From Azolla caroliniana (taxonomy: Eukaryota > Polypodiophyta): a DNA stretch of 64,000 bases. The position numbers and the translations under genes are program-made. Of the stretch, positions 10,168 through 20,900 are shown in pieces. The notes beneath the pieces are model-generated. The model had not been told where the DNA came from, ran no database searches, and saw nothing but the letters and a program-made list of their open reading frames with translations. Numbering within the stretch: position 1 is the stretch's first letter; the number at the start of each line of letters is the position of its first letter. The stretch is from NCBI GenBank assembly GCA_043228905.1, contig JBHGNT010000009.1, positions 930,001 to 994,000 of the forward strand. Direction: 5' to 3'.

Positions 10168-11117
10168 TAGTTTTCCGGGAGCTCAGAGAGGGAGGCATCG
10201 TCAGCTAATTGGACGTTCTGCTTTTGTTGGTGATTCTGCCACTTTCGGCAGTGACGCCGAATGTGGCCATAGTTGTTGCAGTAGAAACATTTGGGGCGTC
10301 CCTGGCTGTCTCGTTCGGGCAATGCACGCTTGGCACGTAATTGCGCGTTCTGGATGTCGATGTCCATGGGAGTGACGGCTGGTATAGTGTTTGTATGATC
10401 ATGACTGAGATTACCTGGTGTGTGCATGTCGTGCGCGTCTGCAGCTTCGATGCGTTGGGCAGTGAGGATGGCTTCGTGTAGTGTCATCGGGCCTTGATCG
10501 CGTACACGGCGGCGGAGGTCATGTCGTATACGCGGCCAGAAAAACAACAACTTCATGTCCTCCAACATGTTGGCGTCAACCCGGCGTAGGATCTGCACAA
10601 AACGAACCGTGAACTGGGTGATGGGTTCGCGTGGTTGTTGGGTAATTGACTCAAGTTGTTGTAGGGCTGTCTGGCGGGAGTCTTGATGAGCAAAATTCCG
10701 AATCATGGCTGCCCGTAACAGATCCCAGTCGTTGCGTGTCTCTTCGGGTTGTTGTACAAGCCATGTTGCCGCGATATTCTCGAGGAGTGTCTTCATCTCC
10801 ATTGCCTTCCGAGGGTGTGGCCACTGGTGGTAACTGGCCACCATTTCGAAATGATCCAGCCAAGAGAGGACGTCTTCCGATGGTAGGCCGGATAACGGTT
10901 TTGGGCAAACTCGAGAGTCCGGGAGATTTTGTTGTGGCTCGGATCGTGCTGAAAGAAAGGACAACATGGCTTGGTTAGTATGGTTAACTTGTAAAATGAT
11001 GTTGGACAGAGCTTGAACCAGTTGGTCGATTGGCGATGTGGGCTGGTGTCCTTGATTGTGTTGTAGGAATTCCGGATTCATCGAGTTTGTGTTGTCGTCG
11101 TTGTTGTCGTGTTGCAT
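10167..11117 (-). CDS. Gypsy gag with CCHC zinc knuckle
   Basis: 316 residues from the first ATG (11117-11115). The frame is open further upstream but only with a TTG codon, so the ATG start is preferred. It has a retrotransposon gag region (motifs WLDHFEMVASYHQW, MIRNFAHQ) and a zinc knuckle, CFYCNNYGHIRRHC (CX2CX4HX4C, residues about 277-290). Its TAA stop overlaps the pol ATG in the string CTAATGCG, so the pol frame is -1 relative to gag. Expected role: capsid/nucleocapsid of the cytoplasmic retrotransposon particle. Confidence 0.92.
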   Translation of the reverse strand: MQHDNNDDNTNSMNPEFLQHNQGHQPTSPIDQLVQALSNIILQVNHTNQAMLSFLSARSEPQQNLPDSRVCPKPLSGLPSEDVLSWLDHFEMVASYHQWPHPRKAMEMKTLLENIAATWLVQQPEETRNDWDLLRAAMIRNFAHQDSRQTALQQLESITQQPREPITQFTVRFVQILRRVDANMLEDMKLLFFWPRIRHDLRRRVRDQGPMTLHEAILTAQRIEAADAHDMHTPGNLSHDHTNTIPAVTPMDIDIQNAQLRAKRALPERDSQGRPKCFYCNNYGHIRRHCRKWQNHQQKQNVQLADDASLSELPEN

Positions 11118-11192
11118 CGTGGCGGGCTTTGTTGGGGTCGTGAGTTGGGGTGGCTTGCCCGTCTTCTCCACCAAGATGTGGAATGCTCAAGA

Positions 11193-11435
11193 TGTGAAAT
11201 GCTCTCAAGAATAGCCTCCCTTTCATTATGTCTCAAGTTACACTTTATAGACTCTCTCTTAGCGTGGAGGGTGTTCTCCCGCTCCAATTAGCTCTACTAA
11301 TTATGGGGCTTGGTGGGGGCCTAGTTTGGGTGTGGTGCATGAGGCTTGGTAGGGGCCTAATTTGGGTGTGGTCTATGTGTGGTGCATGGGGCTTGGTAGG
11401 GGCCTAATCTAGGTGTGGTCCATGTGACCACCACA
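11193..11435 (-). repeat. 5' LTR of the gypsy element
   Basis: 243 bp, TG...CA ends, apparently identical to the other LTR. The sequence just inside it (11177-11192) is an imperfect copy of the LTR end (TGTGGAATGCTCAAGA against TGTGAAATGCTCTCAAGA). No convincing tRNA-complementary primer-binding site was recognised next to it. Confidence 0.95.
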
Positions 11436-11850
11436 ATATAACGTTATGAAATACTCAACTATCTCATTTAGTGGATACCTACATATATTTTGAATCATGT
11501 CTCTTGCAACTAATTTATGTAGCACATCATCTTTGATGGGGGAAAAGAATTTGATTCGTTGTAATCTAGGAGTTGGCACCGCTTTGGCTCAAGCATGAAC
11601 TGAGTTGTTTAACCATCACATGGTTGTTTACATACCCGTATTTAACGTTTAAATACGTATATTATCTCATAATTTGTATAGTACGTATTATACCTCAATG
11701 TTGTTCAGTCAAATATCATGTACATTTGAAAAAATAGGTATAATATGTATTTATAAATAAATGTAAGTAAAACCCCAACCAAAAAGGAAAAGGAAAAAAA
11801 TATTTTAGTGAAAAAGAAGAGATGACGACAACGACAAAGAAGAAGAAGAA
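11436..11850. other. Intergenic, nothing recognisable
   Basis: AT-rich spacer to the right of the gypsy insertion. Only short frames of no recognisable content. Confidence 0.5.
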
Positions 11851-11854
11851 GCAG

Positions 11855-12010
11855 AGAGAAATGAAAACAGAAACCTATCCTGACTCTTACTCTGATAATC
11901 ACAGAAGAGAAATGAAAACAGAAACCTATCTTGACTCTTACTCTGATAATCACAGAAGAGAGAAATGAAGACAGAAACCTATCCTGACTCTGACTGTGAT
12001 AATCACAGAA
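11855..12010. repeat. About 51-bp minisatellite, three copies
   Basis: Three successive units of the form AGAGAAATGAARACAGAAAC...CTGATAATCACAG, with a decayed fourth unit up to about 12080. The repeat accounts for the repeated peptide seen in the minus-strand frame here. Confidence 0.85.
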
Positions 12011-12229
12011 GATAGAAGACGATGATGAAGAAGAGAGAAAGAAGACAAAAACTTATCTCGAGTGTGATAATCATAGACGATTCCTCAATCTATGAAGGCA
12101 TAATCGTAAATAATTACAATTTGAAATAGAACATCGTGATACACACTTACATTGATTTATAGATAAGTTAATGTCGATATCCATATTATAAGTATTTTAG
12201 GATGTGAAATGTTCAAATGTCTTATATGC

Positions 12230-12810
12230 ATTTTAGGTGCAAGGTTCGGGGGTAACCGTTGGCCGCTTGTTGCAATTATGCAAGGTGCAAGGTTCAATCA
12301 AGTGGGGAAATATATGTTGGCTATCATGGCAGGCTGCAATTGGCCGATACGAGCATCAGGAGGAGGGGATGACTTTGGTGATAAAAGCACAAGAGGTCCT
12401 TTTCTCCTCCAGCGGCAATGTCCACTCTATTCCTCTTAATGACAAATCTCAAGAGGTGTTGGAATTGGTCAACCCAATAACCCTTTGGATTCTATGGAAA
12501 CAACGATGTAGGCGAGTCTTCTCCAACCAAACCACCCATCCAACAAGGTTACTGCAAGAGATATGGAGTGAAATTGTAGCCACTCTGAAGAGCCAATATG
12601 ATGGCCTTAAAGGTGGCTCCGAGGGAGTTGAAAGACAACGCATAACCTTCATCCAACAATGGTCGTCCTCTCCCTTGAGTTAATGGGCTTCCACATTAGA
12701 TGGAACTATCGCGTCCCTTTAGGGATTTGTACATAATCGTCTCATTTGTAAATTTTTATAACTAATGGAAGGAGTGTTTTTTTGGAAAAAAAGAAAAAGA
12801 AAAAGAATGC
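12230..12810 (+). mobile_element. 5'-truncated LINE 3' end
   Basis: The frame at 12237-12683 ends with VNPITLWILWKQRCRRVFSN, a typical ORF2 C-terminal segment of plant L1-like elements (Trp-Ile-Leu-Trp then Arg-rich). It is followed by a short 3' UTR and the A-rich tail GGAAAAAAAGAAAAAGAAA. The 5' part is missing, as usual after incomplete reverse transcription. Confidence 0.75.
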
Positions 12811-12839
12811 ATTTTAGGATGTAAAACTATAATGTACAT

Positions 12840-13164
12840 CACAAAATTGTGTAAACATAGATGCTTTTCACAATATTACAAATATTTTTTAGAAAGGTAA
12901 ATAATTTTCAAATTCTAGAAATATTTTACGTACTATACGTAAAATATGTATTTTACGTATTTTATAAGTATTTAACATATAAAAATATGTATTTAACATA
13001 TTTTTAAACTAGGAGGTATTATATGCGTACAAATATGTTATATACGTATGGTATTCACACCGTATCTAACGTACCTAACAACCATGAGTTACCATCGGTA
13101 AATGGTTTGTTCAAGCTTGAGGTTTGTTAATCGATTTGAGCTTGGTTTGATTCGGCTTGTTTAG

Positions 13165-13201
<37 letters not shown>

Positions 13202-13409
13202 CCATGGGAGATGGTGTTATTTTAAGATGGTATGATTGGGTTTCTGGTATTACATTTGCTCGATTCGTTTTGAGGTGAGAGTTATGATCCAATACCAAAG
13301 AAAGTTCAACATGATTCTATCAAATACTATGTGAGGTGATAACATACAGTGGCATTTATTGAGCCAATAACATGATTGTATCACCCTATTAAGTCATGGC
13401 GTATTTACA
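12840..13409. other. Intergenic AT-rich spacer with (AT)n run
   Basis: Contains an (AT)n microsatellite at about 13167-13199 and repeated ACGTATTT-type phrases at 12930-13070. No gene seen. Confidence 0.6.
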
Positions 13410-13414
13410 TTAGA

Positions 13415-13878
13415 TATTAGAGATATGATCTAATGTAAGTGTATGATAAGGAGAAAAGAATGATAGATAGATAGATAGATAGAAAGGAGAGAGAGAAAGA
13501 AGGGCGTCGATCCACCCGACCACCCTCGAGCGAAGGGATCGAGATGGACTTGAACCTCGATCGACATCCCATACCACCGTCGTGGCGTTGAGTTGTACCT
13601 GGTGCTGGCGCGCTCACTACAAGAGTTGAACCACCATGAAACAATATCTCCACGTAGTCAAAAGATGATGAAATGAGGGTAGTTATGCCTCTTATTTATA
13701 GCGATACCCAAGGCCCCCAGGCAAGTTCACACTTGGCCTAATGGGTTGTCTCAATCCTGAGGATTAAAAGTAATCCTCCCCTTCTTTACACTCTCGTTTA
13801 ATCCTCACACTTATCCATGTATATAGAATACTACGGTAAATTCTCACCACGGGATATTATATGGTCATGCCCGTAACA
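13415..13878 (-). mobile_element. Solo LTR (copy A) with 5-bp target duplication
   Basis: On the minus strand it runs TGTTAC...CTCTAATA, 464 bp, flanked by TTAGA at 13410-13414 and 13879-13883, a perfect 5-bp duplication. The same sequence occurs in the opposite orientation at 37486-37940. A TATA-like box (minus TATAAAT, 13694-13700) lies centrally. No internal retroelement region is present, so this is a solo LTR left by LTR-LTR recombination, or a TRIM-like element. Confidence 0.8.
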
Positions 13879-13883
13879 TTAGA

Positions 13884-14954
13884 CATATTGAACTACTTCA
13901 AATTATGGTTGTAGATTTTGATGAAATTTATGACAGTACATAGTTAAATGCACAAACAAATTTATGGTGAACACAAGAATACATCAACTTGTGTGCATTA
14001 TACATCTCAATGGTTATAACTTATGATATGATTAGCCTTTTATATTTGCTTGAAGAGACTTTAAGATGGTCATGCAAACCAAATAAAGAGAATCACTTTT
14101 TTGAGAAAGCATATAAATAGCATTGAGAAAGATGAAGCTTAGTTTTTAATATCTATTTCTAAAACCATAATTTCAGCCTATCGAAGCTTTAATTTTCGTA
14201 TTCTCCTTTTTTTTGCATCTGTATTGTGTCTAGATCATAATATTTCCCTAACTTATATATATATACATTCTATATATTGTGTGTAGACGCTATTTGTCTC
14301 ATAACATGCGAGGCATATGTATGGAGTGTTAGGGTTGTGCTCATGTGACAGAAGATGCTCTACATGGAAGTGATTAGATTGTTACCTTGTACCAATGCTC
14401 ATCACGAATTCCATTACATTGTTCACCAATGCAATAAATGCATGCACATATTTGAGTTTGCACCTCATTGTCCATCATGCATGCATGTATGTCAAACCCG
14501 TCCTATATGTCTCTCTATTTAGTGATCACCAAAGCTCGCCATAGTTTACGATGTTGCCATTATTAGATCACACTTTCACCAGTTTTGGAGCTTCGTTTGA
14601 TTTTAATACCCGGTCGAGAATTTCGACGTCTCTCTTGCCCTTATTTGCAGAAGGGTTTTTGACAAAGATGAGGTCCGAGGTTAGTGGGTTCTTGTAAATG
14701 CTTAAGTTTTGATCGCGACCAAGCAAGTGGGCTCTACGACACTTGGAAGGCCCAATGGAAGGTCAACAATGTGAACACATCTCAACTTCTTTCCTCTCCA
14801 TCTAGAGTCTACACACACACACACACACACACATATACGAATATGCAGGCAGATACATATGTATGTATATGTATACAGTATAACATATATATGTACATAT
14901 ATATATGCGGGGTATGGCGAAGCTCCTCCCTTTTGTTTGATTGATGGGGACGCG
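13884..14954. other. Upstream region of VPS13; (CA)n microsatellite
   Basis: No gene seen. A (CA)n run lies at 14811-14833, followed by TATG/ATAT-rich sequence ending about 60 bases before the VPS13 start. The promoter should be here, but no element can be singled out. Confidence 0.5.
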
Positions 14955-17900
14955 ATGAGACTCCCCATGAGCAGCCTTCTGGAAGGCTTTGTCTCTCAGT
15001 TCCTGGCAGACTATCTCAGTAATTACATCAAAGGAATCCAGCCCGAACAGTTCAGACTCGGCCTTTGGAACGGTATGTTCTTCTTCTTCTTCTTTCTCAC
15101 TCTCTCGTGTACATATACATGTTTGAATAAAAGTAAAAGTAAAAGTAAAAGCAGAAAGCAAGCATTCAGAAGCCGAAACCCAATGAAAAAGAAGAAGAAA
15201 AAACAGCCCCTGAAAAAAAGAGAACAATGAAACAAAAATAAAAATTTGGGCTTCATTTTCTATTCAAACCTGTGAATGGTGCTATTTGTATTTTATTCTA
15301 TGATCAGGTATTGCAGAGTTTGAGAATGTGGAGCTCAGGCTTGAAGCCTTCGACTATTTGCAGCTTCCCATTGCCATTAGAGAAGGTACAGGAAGTTGTC
15401 AGTTTTATATGAATATAGGATTCTAGATATGTGTACATATTTACACATGGAATTGCATCTGCCTTCATGTGAGAGAAAACATGTATAAATGTTTGTATCA
15501 ACAAACATTTATTATGTATTAACGTATATAATGAATACGAGATTTTGTTATATGTGAATTTATACTTGGAATTTTATCTGTTTTGTTTGTGAGAACACAT
15601 AAATGCATGGAATGAAATATCATCTTTGATATGAGAGAATATTTAGACATGGAAGTTTGCCTTCTTCTATTTAGGAGAAAACATTTGTGCATGGAATATA
15701 TGATTTTATGTTGGAGGAAACAAGTTTATGTGTTACTATTTAATTTGAGCCGTCTGCTTTAATGTGAGGCACAACATTTTACATGCAACTTTATCTGCTT
15801 TCTCGTGGGAGAAATCAAATATAAATGTATTGGATGTATATCAGCTCCATAAGATACCATTTTCTTTGTGAAAAGAAACATGGATTATGGATGTAGGCAT
15901 CTAAGCATTGGTCAGTTGGATGGTGACTGCTGTTAATATTTGAGCGTGAGGTTTGAAGGTGACTTGAGGAAATCTTGCCTCTTGTGAAGAATTTAGAATT
16001 TGGTACATGTTCTTCGTCCTTCCTGAAGTCGGAATCTGCAAATTTTCAAATTCAACGAGGGATTATGAGAAATGTGATTATGATCATTCCAATGCAAGGT
16101 ATGTTAGAGTCCCTCTTGATTTCTGAAATGTGAGACTAAAGAATGGCCAGTCTGTTGGGAACAAAGGTATATGAATCAGGTGACATCATTTCTAAATACC
16201 TAGAGTTGTGGATGCATTGGGCAATGCAAGATATGGTTCTGGAACGAAAGCAATCTTGCAATGTTAGACTGTTATCCAATGGTTCCAATTTCACAATATA
16301 ATTACGTCTAACAATTCTTCACCAGGTTTACAACCCATATATTAGAAGAACTGTCAATGCTGCATTGCAATCCTCTTTTGAGATTATATTTCCCATGGTA
16401 TACTTAACTTTTTGAAATTAGGATTTTGACGCAAAATTTCTGATTGTAAAACTTGGTGACCTCAAAGTCTAATATGCGTTGGTGGTTCTACTCATTTATC
16501 ACATCTGTCCTACTTTATGGTGCATAGATACGGGAACCTAGCTTGATTCACAAAAAAGTGCATCCGAGAGTGATGATTTGGGTTATGCTTAGGAGGATAT
16601 CTCAACTCATTTTGCCAGAGATGCATAGAATTACAAAGAAAAATATTATAATGGATGGCCGCCATGGGTGCTTTCCAGTTGTGGTGATAACCCACATGAT
16701 TAGGAATGAACTCTCAACACTACATTCCATTATCTGAGCTGACGTGGAAGCAACACAAATAGTTACAAAGGCTTTGTGCAAAGTTATGCATTTCATTCAT
16801 AAGATGTGTGATATGCATCAGATAGGTATAATCAAACTTAATTTTGATTCCTCACGATTCCTTGCATTTGAGGGAACGCTAGCATTTTAGTACTTGCAAG
16901 TGATATCCTACTGATAAATAGGATTTTAGCCTCTACACTGAGGAGTCAGAAACACATCAATAGTGATGAAAGTTTTCTTTTGCAACGATTTGTTTCATTC
17001 CCAGATGTGGGACACACTGCAAGGTTGGTATAGACTTGGCTATGATTCCTCATGACACTGGAAATTGAGGGAAATGTTAGGAGTTTGCTACACGCAGATG
17101 ATTATTCAGTGTACACGGGTTTGACATAAAAGCATTACCATTGTAGAAGCATGGAAGCTCCCTCTTACTCACTTACCCATCATGAATTGAAAAGAGTAGG
17201 TGGGATATCATTAGATTGGATACGCGCAGGACTTGGGAGAAACAATGAATTTTCTGACTCTAGGATCATCTTCCGAACCTCCACTTTACTATATGCTGAT
17301 GTTGTTGTGTTGATCTTTGACTCTCTGAAGGGCATTGCAAAGACATCTAGATGCTCTAAAATCATTTTTGTGTGGACAAAGATTTATCAGTAAACCTCGA
17401 TGAAACAAAAGTGATGGTGTTTACCAACACTCAAGCATGATTAGGAGTTCTTCTTGGGAGTGGAAAATGTGGCATATACACAATCCTACACATACTTAGA
17501 AGCAGCATTCACAAGGTCTTGGTTCTTCCTATGATGATAGGAGGCTGGTTGTGCTGGACTTTGTTGTGGATATACAGCCCTTGGTGCGCTTGAAAGACAA
17601 TGTGCACATATACAGTTCCTAGAACGAAGAACTAATTTGTGGTTGTTCGATATGTTTTTAATGCCAATGAGTAGAAACTTGTGACCAAATCTTCATAGAG
17701 AATTCAACTGAGCAGATTTAGGGAGACCAGTAATCTCGACGATTGCCCACATGATGAGTGAAGCATCAGTGTGCCATGATATAATTTGGGTAGAGATGGG
17801 AGTAGCCCAAAAACTGACCAATGAATTCCAATGAGTGACTGGTCTCCGTCGGATTTGGAGCTCTCAAAACAAAGGGACTCAACACTGGTACCTATGTCAT

Positions 17901-20900
17901 CAAAGTAGATGGCTGAACGTGGAGATAATAATTGTTGGTATACTGAAATGCAAGAATAGTTCTAGTGACATGGCGTGAATATAAATGCAGTACCGATTCC
18001 AGTATGAAACGCCTGAACATGACCAAAGTGGAAAAGAGAAGAATGATCCAAACTGATATTATTAAGTTGGATAATGCAGGAACATAGGTCAATGCCACAA
18101 TGTGTCGGTAGGAAGGTGGCACACTATAAGACGCTCTTTTTATGAACGTCACGAGATGGATATATTATTAGCCATTCTCATATTGATAGACATCTATCTC
18201 ATGCGCTTAATAACGTGACGGTGTCATGAAGATCTATATAAAATACCAGAAATATACATATAAAATATGATAATCATCATGTCATTACAAAAGGTTGTAG
18301 ATGGACTTGAACCTTGGCCTCCATGTATATATCAAAGGTTTAACCAGTACGTTATGCTTTCATACACAATATTTATTCTTACTACTCATAACTAATCTAT
18401 GTTATAGATTTGATATTACAAGATGTTGCCTCCTTGCACAAGCTAATGCGTGATATGCTAACGGCATGCTTGCGTGAATGCCAAGTGGCAATCATGCATA
18501 GAGGCGAGGTTCAGTCTCAATCATTGCCTGCATGATAAGGAGCAAATCATCGATGTGCCATGATAAAATTTGGGCACAGATTGAGTAGCCCCAATAATCA
18601 TTGAGGCATTATTCCGATTAGTGAATGGTATCCAATGGTTGTGGGAGCTTCCTAATTGAAGGTACTCAAAATTGGTATTTATTTCATCAAAACAAATTGC
18701 TGAACACAGAGATAATCATTGTTGGTGTGTTGAAAAGCAAGAATGCTTCAAATCATATGGCATAGTTATTTCTGCTTTTTACTCAAAGATCAATATCTTT
18801 AGGAAAGCAAATATCAAAAAATATTTGGGATAGATAATAAAACCATTGCCTAATAATCGGATAGTGAATGGCCAGAGTATTTGGGAAAGGTCTGTATGTC
18901 AAAATGAAACATCCAGAATTAAAGGACAAGTCGAAGGCACATATATCAAGTTCAAATTGTACTGTCATTTGTGTGTATATGGACTGTACGAAATCATAGT
19001 TCTTATTTGTACGATTGGGAAAAGTTTAATTTTGTGCTTCTTTGTCAAAATCCTTAGAAAGTACCTCATTTTACTCAAAAGATCAATATGAAACTTTTCT
19101 ATAAGAGATGTTGCTATTTCTGCTGCCGTTCTTGTCTGGTAAGGTGTTTTCTTAAGCCAATGAAATATTTTCTGATATCAAGGATGACATTCTAGAATAA
19201 GTGTTTCACAATGCTTGATGTGTGCCTGTGACTGTTGATCCAAAGAGTGGTTACTGGATAACAGCAGAATAACTTTTTCATAATTATATCGGATGTGCAC
19301 TCTGAAAAATATTTCCAAGAAAACTGAAATATGAGTTTGTTGAAGAAGACCTACTTAGAATCAATACTTATTGTTCGTGTCCGAATTTTTTCATTAGGTA
19401 TTGTTGGCAAGCTAAAAATACAAGTTCCTTGGACGAAGCTTGGCCGGGAGCCAATACTTGTTGTTCTTCAAGATGTATATATATGTGCTTGTCCTCGAGA
19501 TGAGTTTGAGGTATGGATGATTATAGCTTATCAGTCAATTTGGATATATATTTTTAATTCTCTGCTCTCTTCTTTAGTGGAAAAGTGAAGCCTTAGAAGC
19601 TAGGTCCCTAGCGGCAAAGAAAGCAAAACTTGCAGCTGCAGAATTGTCCAAGCTCTCAGCTCGGATATCTAGCCATGTATCAGGTATTTGCATTATTGAT
19701 TTCATTAAGACATCAAATGTTCCTATATTTTTCATCTGATGAATATTTAGCTACTATACTTTTGTGATGTTCCAAGTAATTTAATTTCTGGATCTGTAGA
19801 TAGTTTTGATGGTGCTTGGCTGTTTTAAAATTATATAAATATATTTGGTGATTTGTAGGTAATCATTCAAATCAGTCGTTTTTCTCGTATGTTTCCACGA
19901 AGGTAAGCTGGATTTCTTCCTTTATGTGTGTATAATTTGTTTTGATAGGGAGCTTTGTACACCATTTGGAAGGTGTGAACCAATGCAATGTTATACTTCA
20001 CCCTTAGGTCAATATCATTCCTTTGGGCTAACATTTAGTTTTCAATCAAATGACATTGTTAGTGTGGATTCACAACTAAGATATTTACTTAGATAACCTA
20101 CCTAAGGTTGTCTACATAATAATATAATAATATAATTTGATTATTGTGGAAAATTGATATTTTTCTTTTTTATTATTTCCTGAAAGCATTAATCTATATG
20201 CACAAAGGACTATCATGTACATGTTTGTACCATTGAAATGATTTTAGAGACTTAGATGGATAAAATATGGTTCAACCTTACAATTTTGTTGTGCAATTAT
20301 CCTGCTTTATGTTGTATTCAATGTATCAGGTATTTGCATACCAAATAAAATGGAGAAGGCCATGAGTCTACCATCAAACCTGATATACTTCATTCCACGA
20401 CCACACTGGACAGCTGTTTATTGTATATGATATCTTCTTGTATGCAAGTGAATGCTGCATGTGGAAGAACATAGGATCAGAAAATATAAATAGTTTATTT
20501 TTCCTTAACTTTTGGTGGGATCTTAGAAATATCAAGAATCGATTAGATAGGTATATAGAGTTACAATGACATAGATGAGTAGCTCGCAATGGTAGTCCAC
20601 CCATGTGCTCACACCTTAGAGCTTAGATGGGATCTGGACCAGACAACTACAAATTAGTGGGGCCATATAATAGTCACAGCCACTATGTAAGAGAGAGAGC
20701 GTGGATTATATTCTCTATTTGGTCTTAGTGTCACCTTAAATGTGCAAGTTAGTTGGTAGTAGTGGAGATATTCATTTATATATGACCCAACTCCCTAGAT
20801 ACAAGCGGGCGCTAGATAGTACTATTCTTACAGTCACTGGGACATACTTCGAGACTAAGTACAACATGACTTGCCCACGGAATATTCTTCTAGTCGACTT

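Larger units (their letters stand above)
6618..11435 (-). mobile_element. Full-length Ty3/gypsy LTR retrotransposon with apparently identical LTRs
   Basis: The element is 4818 bp on the minus strand, bounded by two 243-bp LTRs with TG...CA ends and flanked by ATAT (6614-6617 and 11436-11439), a possible 4-bp target duplication. Internal order on minus is gag (11117-10167), pol (10167-7342), then the integrase C-terminal part (7341-6883). This is protease, RT, RNase H, integrase order, diagnostic of Ty3/gypsy. No chromodomain is seen. It is visibly more GC-rich than its surroundings. The apparent LTR identity means a recent insertion. It is probably not autonomous because of one in-frame TAA in pol. 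Confidence 0.95.

Noticed and set aside
8548-10375. Plus-strand frames opposite gypsy pol
   Set aside because: They are shadows of the GC-rich pol frame with no conserved motif.
12040-12130. Possible fourth minisatellite unit and a small gene upstream of the LINE end
   Set aside because: Sequence decays after three units and no coding content is visible.
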